A DNA stretch of 64,000 nt from Tenacibaculum ovolyticum DSM 18103 (GCF_000430545.1 NZ_KE387163.1:774439-838438); one strand, 5' to 3'. Positions 9,319 through 18,604 are shown, counted from the stretch's first letter. The notes: a model not told the origin generated them from the letters alone. Program-made: numbers and translations.

Positions 9319-11019
9319 CTAGTTATTAGAATTTTCTTTAATTGAATCTATTTGTTTTTGGAGTTTATTAATTTTTTCTGCTTCAATTTTTTGTTTAGAA
9401 GCCAAAGCTATAGAATCTGTTTTAATACTAGTAGGCTCTATTTCCTTATTGAAGTTAATATTTTTAAAATAGTCATTCGAAGTTTCACTTTCTTTCCAAG
9501 CTTCACCTAATTGTTCATATACTGAAGCGTTCCATTTACTTGGGTGTTTTGCATCAATCCAAACGACGTCTCTGTATTCACTATCAATTAATGCTAAATC
9601 TGGTGTTGCCGAACCATCAAATTTATTTGAACCTTCTCTAATTGCTGAAACAGTACCTATAAAAAACAATCGTTTCTTACCTGCTATATTTTTTATATAA
9701 GGTCTAAATTCTACTGGTTTATTTACCGACCAATCAAACTCTTTACGTGATTCTATTACTTTTAAAGGCATTGCCGAGACGCCTGCATAACCTTGTTTTT
9801 TTGATGCATGATCGTAATAATAAAACTTATTAGTACCATCAGCAGGTACAAAAACACTGTAAGTTAAACTTGTTCTTTCATCTCCTACAGGTTCTAACCC
9901 AAACCAATGATATAAACCACTATAAGCATTTAAATTTGTTTCAGAGAAATCAAAATCTGTTACAAATGGTTGTTGATTTTGATCATCTGGTAAATTTGGT
10001 ATTTTTACCGCTGTTTTCATATTCCAAGGTAATGGATCACTAAATCCTCCTAAAAACTTTAGAGACTCTGCTTGTAAACGTGATACTTTTTCTGACAACG
10101 TATTTTGCCTTGTTAAATATGGATAATTTTTCATTTCCTCAGGGGAAATATAAGTTCCTTTTCCTAATAAAATACGCTCTACATAATCTCCAAAGTCGTG
10201 TTCTCCGTTCTCGACAACCATTACACCTCCAAAACTTGGGTACGGAAACAAAAAGCCTTTCCACTTTATTAAACTTACCACTTGCACCCATGCTCCTTTA
10301 TCATTTTTCATGTAAAAAGTATCACTTGGCTCAAGGTTAAATAACTGAAAAATACTGAATCGTTGTACAACTGCATTGTATGTATTACGACTAAACTTTA
10401 AAGATTCTCCTATTGAAAAGGTTACTGAAATTCTGTTTTCACTTGAAAATCGAGGAAATGGTGTTGTACTTGATACTGAAAAAACTTCTTCTGTATTGTC
10501 ACTAATTCCTTGCCAAACATATTTTTCGGTAGGCTGAATTGCCATCGTCCATTTATTAACTGAATCTACCCTAACCAAGTGTGGTAAAGAAACATCTTTT
10601 GTTTCTCCAACAGATTCATTTGCCATTGAAAAAATATTACGTAAAGGTTGTATTCTTTCATTTTGTGTTAAAGGCAATTCGGTTATTTGAATACGTTTTA
10701 GATTATTAAAAACATTATAGGTTTTCATATAATCGTACATTTTATAATGCCATCCAATACCATACAAAGCACCAAAAAATAAAATTAACATTCCTAAAAT
10801 AAAAACCCTTTTTCCAGAACTTGCTGATTTTCTAAAATTTCTTGATCCGAAAAACAACACACAAAAACTTAACAGAATTATAAAAATGTATTTTCTAATA
10901 AATAATAATGCTGGTTGGTAATCGTCTCTTAAAACGAATAACGCAATCAGTAATATAAAAGAAAACAATATAACTCTCCTCTTTTGTTTCCCTCCTTTTT
11001 GCCAGTATCTTTTAATCAT
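9319..11019 (-). CDS. Membrane protein of unknown function, last gene of the AAA+ cluster
   Basis: This 566-residue protein was not assigned to a family. Three hydrophobic helices lie near the N-terminus (about 15-32, 39-60 and 71-91). A large, probably extracytoplasmic domain of about 440 residues follows, rich in aromatic and beta-type segments (for example LTYSVFVPADGTNKFYYYDH), and a charged Lys/Glu/Ser tail after 530 looks like a short coiled coil. UPF0182-like proteins share an N-terminal helix bundle plus a large outer domain, but no clear motif match was seen. It lies 90 bp after the 178-residue membrane protein gene, on the same strand as the AAA+ ATPase cluster, and may be its envelope component. 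Start ATG at 11019. Confidence 0.6.
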   Translation of the reverse strand: MIKRYWQKGGKQKRRVILFSFILLIALFVLRDDYQPALLFIRKYIFIILLSFCVLFFGSRNFRKSASSGKRVFILGMLILFFGALYGIGWHYKMYDYMKTYNVFNNLKRIQITELPLTQNERIQPLRNIFSMANESVGETKDVSLPHLVRVDSVNKWTMAIQPTEKYVWQGISDNTEEVFSVSSTTPFPRFSSENRISVTFSIGESLKFSRNTYNAVVQRFSIFQLFNLEPSDTFYMKNDKGAWVQVVSLIKWKGFLFPYPSFGGVMVVENGEHDFGDYVERILLGKGTYISPEEMKNYPYLTRQNTLSEKVSRLQAESLKFLGGFSDPLPWNMKTAVKIPNLPDDQNQQPFVTDFDFSETNLNAYSGLYHWFGLEPVGDERTSLTYSVFVPADGTNKFYYYDHASKKQGYAGVSAMPLKVIESRKEFDWSVNKPVEFRPYIKNIAGKKRLFFIGTVSAIREGSNKFDGSATPDLALIDSEYRDVVWIDAKHPSKWNASVYEQLGEAWKESETSNDYFKNINFNKEIEPTSIKTDSIALASKQKIEAEKINKLQKQIDSIKENSNN

Positions 11020-11109
11020 ACTCTTTATTTTATTATTGCACCACTTTTAGTAAAGTTATAGCAAAATGTTTATTTATTTTAATCTGAAAGATTATTTTGT
11101 TGTTATTTA

Positions 11110-11646
11110 TTATAGCAACCCTTTATCTTTTAATCTTTCTCTAGCACTTTTTTCTTGCGCTTTTGGTTTTTCTACTTTTTTTAGTGCTTCATCGTTTTCA
11201 GTACTACTTGATGTAGTATCTGATTCTCCTTTTAAATCTTCAATAAAATCTTTTCCTTTTTCAATTGAATCGTTTACTATATTCTCTAAAGAATCAGATT
11301 GCTCTTCAATTATTTTTGATGATTTAAAAATTAAATCAGCCACATAAACACCTATTAATGTACCTACAATCATAAATATAAAAACAGATATCGTTGCCAA
11401 TGTTACTGGTATTAAAAATTGAATAACAATCACACTCATTAAATAAAATGCTGCAATAAAAACCAATCTTAATAAAAAAGTTTGTTGAAAGACAAATCCT
11501 TTTTTATTTGATGCTTTCATTTGCAATTCTTTCGAATTCAAAATTTTATTTACAAATCGATATAGTTTATTTCCTTTCGATTCTCTCCAGCAAACTAAAA
11601 TACCAAATAATATAGCGGCAATAAATACAATAAGTTCTGGTGTCAT
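11110..11646 (-). CDS. Small membrane protein with acidic coiled-coil tail (AAA+ cluster)
   Basis: This 178-residue protein was not recognised. It has a transmembrane helix at the extreme N-terminus (about 4-20), two further helices (about 55-75 and 79-105), and then a highly charged cytoplasmic or periplasmic tail with helix-forming segments EEQSDSLENIVNDSIEKG and a Lys/Glu-rich end. It starts 3 bp after the 411-residue gene, which implies translational coupling and a linked function. The tail could dock a partner such as the long coiled-coil protein of the cluster; that is an inference. Confidence 0.6.
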   Translation of the reverse strand: MTPELIVFIAAILFGILVCWRESKGNKLYRFVNKILNSKELQMKASNKKGFVFQQTFLLRLVFIAAFYLMSVIVIQFLIPVTLATISVFIFMIVGTLIGVYVADLIFKSSKIIEEQSDSLENIVNDSIEKGKDFIEDLKGESDTTSSSTENDEALKKVEKPKAQEKSARERLKDKGLL

Positions 11647-11649
11647 AAT

Positions 11650-12885
11650 TTATATATTTTTATTAATTGTTTCTATTACCCAATCTTGCATAGACGCATC
11701 CCAATTTAAATATTGCTTGTAAAACTCTTCTTTATCATACCAATATAAAAACAACACATCGTTTGGTGAAATGTTAACCAATAGTTTCCAAATTAAATCT
11801 TGATGATTTGATCTTAATGATGAATGTGGTTTATGTAAAGAAAAATACACACTATTATCAATAATATCTTTAATTTTTGTTTCGTTATTAATTTTCAGTT
11901 TATCTAAATACCTATCTACACTCATTACTTTTTTACGAGTTTCAATATTTAATTTATTCAAATAACTTTTAAATAACATATTGTCTTCTAATATATCTTT
12001 TATTGGATGGTTTACTTCTTCTAAATGTTTTGAAAATAAATATTTTTGTATTCGCTCATAACGATTAAACGTTCTTTCTTCTTTTAAATCACACTCTGTT
12101 ATTAAATGATCTCTTAATTTCTCCATTAATTCTGAGTGAGAAATATGATACATTAAAACATCATGCACTGTATCGTTTATAGCTTCTTTATAAGCTTCTT
12201 TTTCTTCAAATATTAAAATAGGTGTTAAAAAATTACGCAATAAATACATACCACCAAATGCTTTTGTATAAAAAGAGTCTGATGTAAAAACAATATCTTC
12301 TAAGTTTAAATCTCTATTTCTTAAATCTCCATATTTATTAGCAGAATCTAATAATTGTTGATGAATCTTTTCGTCTATAAAGTTATTGTCTTTGTTAAAA
12401 TTTGCTATTAATTGTAATTGCTCTTCTTTTACTTTATCTAAATTATCTATTAGTCGAAAACGAATTACAACATCTGTATATCTTAAAACATCTAATGGTT
12501 CGTAAAAAACATCTATATTCTGATCAAAATCGACACAAATTGCTGAGTCTCGCGTAATATTTTGAATTTTAGTTTCATGTATTTTAAAAACCAATTTCAT
12601 TAAGTCTTTATCAAAAGAATGAAACGGATTGTATATTGGTAATCCTTTTTGAAACGGTGTAATAATAATACAATGAGAGTTTGCATCTCCATTATTTAAA
12701 TAATGAATATCTTTTTTTTCTTCAGATATTTCAGGGCTCCAACCGAGTCCGTCAATAGAAAACGTTTGTAGTTTTGTTACTGTAAGTCCTAATTTAATTA
12801 AGCATTTATTATAACGCTCTACTAACTTTCCGCTTACAGGAATTAACTCACTTCTATATAAATTGGCTTCTTTTAATTTTTGCAT
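11650..12885 (-). CDS. Hypothetical soluble protein (AAA+ cluster)
   Basis: This 411-residue protein has no signal peptide or transmembrane helix. No family was recognised. The first 130 residues are mixed alpha/beta (IDGLGWSPEISEEKKDIHYL; HCIIITPFQKGLP), and the rest is strongly helical and charged. It lies 7 bp after the 165-residue gene and 3 bp before the small membrane protein gene. The tight packing places it in the same functional unit as the AAA+ ATPase, possibly as an adaptor or substrate-binding partner. Confidence 0.6.
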   Translation of the reverse strand: MQKLKEANLYRSELIPVSGKLVERYNKCLIKLGLTVTKLQTFSIDGLGWSPEISEEKKDIHYLNNGDANSHCIIITPFQKGLPIYNPFHSFDKDLMKLVFKIHETKIQNITRDSAICVDFDQNIDVFYEPLDVLRYTDVVIRFRLIDNLDKVKEEQLQLIANFNKDNNFIDEKIHQQLLDSANKYGDLRNRDLNLEDIVFTSDSFYTKAFGGMYLLRNFLTPILIFEEKEAYKEAINDTVHDVLMYHISHSELMEKLRDHLITECDLKEERTFNRYERIQKYLFSKHLEEVNHPIKDILEDNMLFKSYLNKLNIETRKKVMSVDRYLDKLKINNETKIKDIIDNSVYFSLHKPHSSLRSNHQDLIWKLLVNISPNDVLFLYWYDKEEFYKQYLNWDASMQDWVIETINKNI

Positions 12886-12892
12886 TATAATT

Positions 12893-13390
12893 TTACTCTT
12901 TAATAAAAGTTTCTCTGTTTATATATCTTAATTTAAATAATAATTTACTGAAAAAAGAATTCCATTGATATCTTAAACCTCCTAACTCCCAATTAACATC
13001 AAATTTTTGGTTTTGATGTTTCCTATAAAAAGGAATATTTAATTTAGAATGAATCATTGACTTATTATTTTTAACCTCCTCAAAAAACTCTTCCTCTAAA
13101 AATTTCTTAAGAAAATACTTAATTACGATAATTGTTTCATCTTTTTTTGAAGCATAAATATGAAAGTTCAAATCATATATATCAAAATAAATTTTAGATA
13201 AATCTTCCGACACCTCTTTTATTAATTTCAGTTTTTTCTTTTTTACAACGTTACCTCTTTCGTTCGAAATTTCATGTAAAAAATATTTATAATTATCTGA
13301 TAAAACATTCCAACAATTCCTTTTTACTATTTCATTTAAATCTATAGTAGAATTCTCAATTATCGTTTTCACCTCCTTTATAGTAGCCAT
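12893..13390 (-). CDS. Hypothetical basic protein (AAA+ cluster)
   Basis: This 165-residue, Lys-rich, mostly helical protein has no membrane segment and no recognised domain. It starts 3 bp after the AAA+ ATPase stop and ends 7 bp before the 411-residue gene, so it is certainly cotranscribed. Its AT-rich, Lys/Ile-rich composition resembles its neighbours. It may be a small adaptor for the ATPase. The ATG at 13390 follows directly on the ATPase gene. Confidence 0.55.
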   Translation of the reverse strand: MATIKEVKTIIENSTIDLNEIVKRNCWNVLSDNYKYFLHEISNERGNVVKKKKLKLIKEVSEDLSKIYFDIYDLNFHIYASKKDETIIVIKYFLKKFLEEEFFEEVKNNKSMIHSKLNIPFYRKHQNQKFDVNWELGGLRYQWNSFFSKLLFKLRYINRETFIKE

Positions 13391-13393
13391 TTA

Positions 13394-15358
13394 CTAGCTT
13401 CTTTCATTAAACTGTCCTCTAGCCTCTAAATCAATATTCATTTGGTTTACTCTAGCATCTACTTTTCGTTTAAAATCGGTATCAGCAATTGTTGCTACGT
13501 TATCTAAATATCTAACTACTTCTTGTCTTCTTACTTCAGAAAAATTCAATCCTTTCATATTCGATTTCATTAATTCTTGTAGCATATTAAACTTTGTTTC
13601 GTAATTCTGCTTAAAATAAATTTCTGGTTTATCAAACCAATCTTGTTCTAAATCGAAATCGGTTAATCGTAATGATATTGCCGACTGAATGTTACGAACA
13701 TCTCTTGATGAGAAAAACGGAAATATATTCTGAATTTCTTTATACAAACTTGCATAAAACAAATGGTCATTCGTTTTATGTAGTTTTTCTGCTTTATCAT
13801 ACGCTTCTAAAACTCGTGCCTCAGATGGTTTTTCTACAGCGTTTAAAATATCTCCCATGCTTTTTGCCAATCCTTGATCTTTCAGATACTCATAATCCGA
13901 AGGACTTGTCATATTTACAAAATCGGGCATTGTTTTTTGCAACTTACGCCACCATAAATGATCTTGATCTAAAAAATCATGTTCTGTTCTTGCTCCGTCA
14001 ATTTTAAATCGCCCTTGTACACGAGAAATAACTGCTTTATCAAGCATTTCAGGTAAATTTGTGAATAAACCAATAGAACTATTCCCGTAATTTACAGCGT
14101 ATGCTCCTTCTGTATATCGTAAGAAAACTCCGATAACTTCTTTTACTCCGGCTGATACTCCTTGTGCTGTACGTTCTTGTAAATTATTTTCAGCATCGTC
14201 AATCGGTGCAAATATTAATTTTGATGGATCTTGCATTGGCTTCATCCATTCTACCATTTTTTCTGCCGATCCTCCTTGAAATGTAGAAATTAAGGTGTCT
14301 GGCATTGGGTGAAATAAAAACGGAATGTCTAAATTATCACTATGTTCTTTTAATCGTGTTGCAATTGCCGCAATTAACATCGATTTTCCTGTTCCTGGAA
14401 TTCCATATCCCATAAACACAGGCATGAATCCTCCTAATTCTTGAAACGGATTTTTCTTTGCTTCAAAATCGTAACTTAACATTCGTTCTGTTAATCTACG
14501 AGCAAAGTGTTTTGCATCTCTATTACCAACAATTTGTTCAAACTTAATTTTATTAAATTCAATACTTTTTGCTGTTCCAGAAAATGCATTTTCCCAACCA
14601 GAAATTGCAAATTCGCTCTTTTCTAATTTATAGGTTCTGTCGGTAATCGTTTCTGTATACTCTAAACTACTTTTTCGTAATTGAATTTCATCTACTAAAG
14701 CTTCAAAATACACCACTGTAAAATCAATAACATCTTTATCTGATTTTATAATATCTGGATGTCCTAAATATTTTTCATAATAAAACAAACTACATGCTAC
14801 TCCTTTTAATGGAGATATAAACGAAACTTCAGGAATTCCTGCAAATTTCTGTTTCATTACTGATAAATCGTCAGATGCATGTGGTTTTAAATCGTGTAAT
14901 ACTTTATAAGATGTAGCAAACAATTGAAAGGCTGTTGCGGTTTGCATTTTACTTTCAAATTCTCGTTTTCCGTTTGCGTCTAAAGCAGCTATTCGTTCTC
15001 GTAAGCTCGATAAACCTGAGGCATCATAGTAACTATCTTTTATCCAAATACCTAAAGTAAGCCCTTCTTGAACTGCGTACAGTGTTTGATTTAAATACAC
15101 AGGTATTGCGATAGAATCTGGTAATAATCGTTTTTTTAATGCTAATATTGTTTTAGATACCGAAGTTACTTCTGTTGTTGAACTTCCGTTGTTTGCTCTA
15201 GATAAATATAATAATATAGAGTCGTCTTTGGTGTCTTTATTTTTATTTTTTGCTCGTTGCCCTTGTTCCCATTGAATACTTTTTAAGTATCCACTTGCTT
15301 CATCTCGAAGCATATCAAGTTCATTCTGTTTTATTGGAAAAGTTGAATTGTGTTCCAT
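13394..15358 (-). CDS. AAA+ family ATPase, core of the eight-gene cluster
   Basis: This 654-residue protein has an N-terminal helical region of about 280 residues with no recognised domain and a single AAA+ module (about 310-470). Walker A reads GIPGTGKSM near 317-325. Walker B reads LIFAPIDDAEN near 380-390, with Asp-Asp where most AAA+ proteins have Asp-Glu. Probable arginine-finger residues lie in ISRVQGRF near 445-452. A helical C-terminal part of about 180 residues follows. AAA+ proteins of this kind remodel proteins or membranes with ATP. The cluster (coiled-coil protein upstream, membrane proteins downstream) suggests an envelope-linked remodelling machine. Start ATG at 15358; the gene stop is 3 bp from the next start. 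Confidence 0.8.
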   Translation of the reverse strand: MEHNSTFPIKQNELDMLRDEASGYLKSIQWEQGQRAKNKNKDTKDDSILLYLSRANNGSSTTEVTSVSKTILALKKRLLPDSIAIPVYLNQTLYAVQEGLTLGIWIKDSYYDASGLSSLRERIAALDANGKREFESKMQTATAFQLFATSYKVLHDLKPHASDDLSVMKQKFAGIPEVSFISPLKGVACSLFYYEKYLGHPDIIKSDKDVIDFTVVYFEALVDEIQLRKSSLEYTETITDRTYKLEKSEFAISGWENAFSGTAKSIEFNKIKFEQIVGNRDAKHFARRLTERMLSYDFEAKKNPFQELGGFMPVFMGYGIPGTGKSMLIAAIATRLKEHSDNLDIPFLFHPMPDTLISTFQGGSAEKMVEWMKPMQDPSKLIFAPIDDAENNLQERTAQGVSAGVKEVIGVFLRYTEGAYAVNYGNSSIGLFTNLPEMLDKAVISRVQGRFKIDGARTEHDFLDQDHLWWRKLQKTMPDFVNMTSPSDYEYLKDQGLAKSMGDILNAVEKPSEARVLEAYDKAEKLHKTNDHLFYASLYKEIQNIFPFFSSRDVRNIQSAISLRLTDFDLEQDWFDKPEIYFKQNYETKFNMLQELMKSNMKGLNFSEVRRQEVVRYLDNVATIADTDFKRKVDARVNQMNIDLEARGQFNERS

Positions 15359-15375
15359 AGTATTTTAATGTTATC

Positions 15376-15451
15376 CGTCATTACGAATGAAATGAAGTAA
15401 TCTCTTATTTTAAAAGGATACCTATGTTATTTTCTTCTTCTTGCTATGACG
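15376..15451. repeat. Palindromic intergenic repeat inside the AAA+ operon
   Basis: The 76-bp element begins CGTCATTACGAATGAAATGA and ends TTGCTATGACG, so the ends are imperfect inverted repeats (CGTCATxxC). It resembles the common bacterial intergenic repeat family that starts GTCATTGCGAGCGAA. It fills the whole gap between the ATPase gene and the upstream 124-residue gene. Family membership is from memory and was not searched. Confidence 0.55.
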
Positions 15452-15826
15452 TTATTTATTTTTTTTATTTCTTCTTTCAGAAAACTTAACTCTACTTATA
15501 TCTTTCAAGTATCTTTCTGATTTAACGTACTGAACTTTTTCTTTTAATATCCCTTTCTTTAATTCAGAGAGATCTTTAAAATTTGCATTCTCAATATTTT
15601 TAATTATTGAATTTTCTATTTTTGACCTTTGATTAATTAATTTATCATTAAAATAGATTCTTCCTGGTAATTTAAGTTCCTTTATTGTTTCCCAAATTAC
15701 ATTTTGAGTAAAATGAATTTTAAACTCTTGCTTTTTTTCATTTTCACAAATCAATGTTAGAGATCCTCCATCCATCCAAGTTTGGAGTTCTAAAATAATT
15801 GTTTTTGTTTCTAAATCTATTTTCAA
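15452..15826 (-). CDS. Hypothetical small basic protein (AAA+ cluster)
   Basis: This 124-residue, Lys/Ile-rich protein has no membrane segment or recognised domain; the first 55 residues look like beta strands (TKTIILELQTWMDGGSLTLI) and the rest helical. The only upstream start is TTG at 15826, directly preceded in frame by a TAG stop; the first ATG is residue 18. Given the 7-bp gap to the upstream gene, TTG initiation by translational coupling is plausible, but a shorter form from Met18 is possible. Confidence 0.5.
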   Translation of the reverse strand: MKIDLETKTIILELQTWMDGGSLTLICENEKKQEFKIHFTQNVIWETIKELKLPGRIYFNDKLINQRSKIENSIIKNIENANFKDLSELKKGILKEKVQYVKSERYLKDISRVKFSERRNKKNK

Positions 15827-15833
15827 ACTAACT

Positions 15834-16883
15834 TTACTGCTTACTTATTTTAAGTTCTGCTACTTGTATTGGTGGTTTTGCCAAATTATTAAGCACATTA
15901 GGTGCTTTGTTGTGTAGCATTTGTATAATTCTATGCGGTGCAAAAACATATTTTTTCTGCTCTACTGCATTCCATTTTTGCATGGTTCGTTTCGAAAAGA
16001 AACTTCCTTCTTTAAAAGTGTCTCCAGAAAAAACCTCATCTATTTTAAATGACAATGCGTATGATTCTAAAGGAATTTCTTTTTTTGCAATTCCTCCTAA
16101 AATAGCGTGAGTTATTTCATTTTCATCTTTTGCAAATACATTATGTAAAGGACCTAAATCGATTCTTTTTATATGTTTTGGATATACTTCTGGTAATTTC
16201 CTGTCGATATTATATGCCATTGTATCTAACGACATTTCTCTATCGGCACTTTCTTTTAATACTTTATATATTTCTTCTTTCGCTTTTTCTACTCGTTTAC
16301 CATCATAATCGAAATACATAAAACACATATAAGGTCTGTTTGTACTTACATCGTAAAAACTCCAACTTATTAATAAGCTTGCATTGCTATTTTTTGGTGC
16401 ATCGATTATTTTTCCTTGTACAAATTTGTTAAATATGTATTGTTGTTTTACAGATTTGTAATAAACAATTGATGCTGCTTTAAAGAGTTCGTTCTTTTTT
16501 ATTGGTTGTTTTTTTCGTAATAGTGTATCTAAAAACTCTTCTTTTAATATGCTTGTGTCTTGTAATTTATCTAAGTATTCGTTTCGTAACTCTAAATCGT
16601 TGTATAAATATCGAAATTCTAGATAATTTGGAAAGCCAGAATCGGTTAAATCTACTTTCATATTATCTTCTTCGTCATACATATATTTAACTCGCATTGC
16701 TTCTATTGAATACAATAACAAATCGGAATATTGCTTGAAAAAAATTAGTTCTTGGTAAGTACACAACTCATTTTGCTGTACACTCACTATTAATTCTTTC
16801 AACGCAAAATCTACCATTTTATGGTAAAAAACATATTGTTCTTTTGTGTTTAATATTGCCGAATCTAAAGGTGTTACAATCAT
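15834..16883 (-). CDS. Hypothetical protein (AAA+ cluster)
   Basis: This 349-residue soluble protein was not recognised. The N-terminal half (about 1-160) is helical, with many Tyr and Leu residues; the C-terminal half has alternating beta and helix segments (ASLLISWSFYDVSTNRPYMC; YALSFKIDEVFSG). No signal peptide, Cys pair or nucleotide-binding motif was seen. It is 7 bp upstream of the 124-residue gene and about 200 bp downstream of the coiled-coil gene, separated from it by stem-loops. Start ATG at 16883. Confidence 0.55.
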   Translation of the reverse strand: MIVTPLDSAILNTKEQYVFYHKMVDFALKELIVSVQQNELCTYQELIFFKQYSDLLLYSIEAMRVKYMYDEEDNMKVDLTDSGFPNYLEFRYLYNDLELRNEYLDKLQDTSILKEEFLDTLLRKKQPIKKNELFKAASIVYYKSVKQQYIFNKFVQGKIIDAPKNSNASLLISWSFYDVSTNRPYMCFMYFDYDGKRVEKAKEEIYKVLKESADREMSLDTMAYNIDRKLPEVYPKHIKRIDLGPLHNVFAKDENEITHAILGGIAKKEIPLESYALSFKIDEVFSGDTFKEGSFFSKRTMQKWNAVEQKKYVFAPHRIIQMLHNKAPNVLNNLAKPPIQVAELKISKQ

Positions 16884-16998
16884 ATTATTTTGTAAACAAT
16901 ATTTGTTTAATAGCTATTTTATTGTTGCTTTTGTTTGCGTTAAGGATTGAATTGGTATCCTTTTTTCTTTTTCGAAAAAAGATTGAAATGAAAGCCTG

Positions 16999-17026
16999 AC
17001 CTTCTTTTGTTTTTCAAAAAGAAGGT
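16999..17026 (-). terminator. Stem-loop between coiled-coil gene and the rest of the AAA+ cluster
   Basis: Arms ACCTTCTTTT (16999-17008) and AAAAGAAGGT (17017-17026) form a hairpin, with a second T-rich/A-rich stem near 16960-16985. It may attenuate transcription after the coiled-coil gene. The T-tract after it on the minus strand is weak, so full termination is uncertain. Confidence 0.4.
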
Positions 17027-17086
17027 AACGCCCTCATTATTATTTTTTCTCTTTTTTATACTTAAAAACCTCTTTCAAAAATGTTT

Positions 17087-18427
17087 TTAAGATAACATAT
17101 CGTCATCATTCGTTTCTGGTGCTGGAGCTTTTTCTGGTTCTCCTTCGTTTGAAGGTGTGTTTTTTTCTGCTTTATAGTAATCTTCAAATAGCTCTTTCAT
17201 ATCTATACCATAACGGTCGGCAAAGTTTTTTTGAATGTCAACATCTTTTTCTCTGATTTCATGTAATGCCTCAGCATAACTACCGTATACTCCCTGCATA
17301 ACTTTTTCGTGTACAGGAATATTGTCCATCATTTCTTGACGTGCTTTTGCACTTGCTGAATGCATTGATGCTAAGGTTGCTCCGATATGTTCGTCTGTTT
17401 TTACACCTAAATGTTCTAAAATGGCTGCAAATTCTTGATCTGTTCTTGCTTTTAACGCAACTACATATCCGTCATAATACTTTAAACGCTCTTCAGTGTC
17501 TGATTTTAGTTTTGCTCTATGTGTTTGCAAGTTACTACGTAAAGAGGTTAATACTTTTATAGTTAAATTATGCTTGTGTACAAAACTATCTTTACTGGCA
17601 GCCAAGGTAGTATAGGCATTTTTAAGACCTTCTAATTCCTCTACTTTTTGCTCAACCTTTGTCATTCTACCTATTATTTCTGAATAGGCTGGTGATTGTT
17701 TGTCTACCGTTTCTTCTAATTCTTGTCGTACTTGTTTTAATAAAACATACTGTTCTTCTAACTTACCTTCTACTTCAAGCTTTTTTTCTAATGCTTTTGT
17801 ATGGTTTTTTGTTGCCTCTACAATAGCCGTTTGTAGTTTATCCTCTACTTCTTTAATTTCTACTTCACGGTTTTTTAATCGGGTAACAGCTGCTTGAGAT
17901 TTGTATGATAATTCATTTAAAAGTGTTTGAATATCTGCGCTTTCAATACGCTCTTGAAACATTGCTTTTGCTTTATTGTCTGCTCCTTCTCTTGTTTTTT
18001 CAACAACTTTTAGTTCGTCTTCAGCTTTTTTAATCTTGCTTTTTCTTCCCCAAAGGTTATTCCACCAAGTATCTGGTTTATTTTGAGCGTCTTCTAACTT
18101 AATTTTAGCACGTTCTAATGCTTTTTGAGCATCGTCAATTACTTTTTGTTCTTCTGGATTTAATGTAGAGAATTTTTCGAATATAATTCCTACTTCATCC
18201 TGATAGTCTGTTAAATCTTTAATAGCATCTAATAGTGTTGCTCTATCTTTTTCTGCCATATGCACCACATCATCTAATGTTGCATCTAGTATTTTTTGAC
18301 GTGTTTGCGGATCTTCTTCATGTGCTAATTTAGACTTCATTGTGTCTATGGTTTTACCCCAATTAACATCTACTTTCTCAGTTTTTTCGTTTGAATTAGT
18401 TTCTAATAAATCAAAATCATCTGACAT
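17087..18427 (-). CDS. Long coiled-coil protein, first gene of the AAA+ cluster
   Basis: This 446-residue, cytoplasmic, highly charged protein is almost all helical. Coiled-coil segments run from about 85 to 300 (for example LERAKIKLEDAQNKPDTWW and LEEQYVLLKQVRQELEETVD). A distinctive WWNNLWGRKSK segment lies near 120-130, and an acidic, Pro-rich tail ends in DDDMLS. No signal peptide or membrane helix was seen. Similar proteins in related genomes are annotated as TelA-like or as generic coiled-coil/microtubule-binding proteins; neither match was verified here. It heads the cluster and would be the most abundant product. A scaffold or membrane-associated polymer remodelled by the AAA+ ATPase is one reading. 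Confidence 0.6.
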   Translation of the reverse strand: MSDDFDLLETNSNEKTEKVDVNWGKTIDTMKSKLAHEEDPQTRQKILDATLDDVVHMAEKDRATLLDAIKDLTDYQDEVGIIFEKFSTLNPEEQKVIDDAQKALERAKIKLEDAQNKPDTWWNNLWGRKSKIKKAEDELKVVEKTREGADNKAKAMFQERIESADIQTLLNELSYKSQAAVTRLKNREVEIKEVEDKLQTAIVEATKNHTKALEKKLEVEGKLEEQYVLLKQVRQELEETVDKQSPAYSEIIGRMTKVEQKVEELEGLKNAYTTLAASKDSFVHKHNLTIKVLTSLRSNLQTHRAKLKSDTEERLKYYDGYVVALKARTDQEFAAILEHLGVKTDEHIGATLASMHSASAKARQEMMDNIPVHEKVMQGVYGSYAEALHEIREKDVDIQKNFADRYGIDMKELFEDYYKAEKNTPSNEGEPEKAPAPETNDDDMLS

Positions 18428-18573
18428 GTTGCTTCGTGTTTTTTTTAGTTGAACAATTTTTGGTTAAGCAATTTCGTTATTTTTTTTTAATTAAAACATG
18501 AATCGCATAACTTATATGTAGCAACTGAGGTCTTTTTGTTACAAAAACCTTATTTAATCATATTTACAACCAT

Positions 18574-18604
18574 AAAAAAACTCCCTTGACTATTATCAAG
18601 GGAG
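18574..18604 (-). terminator. Terminator after aceA
   Basis: Arms CTCCCTTGA (18581-18589) and TCAAGGGAG (18596-18604), followed on the minus strand by a run of seven T (18574-18580), form a strong rho-independent terminator. It lies about 135 bp past the aceA stop. The 18428-18738 gap otherwise holds only the promoter region of the coiled-coil gene, where no exact TAnnTTTG box was placed. Confidence 0.85.
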
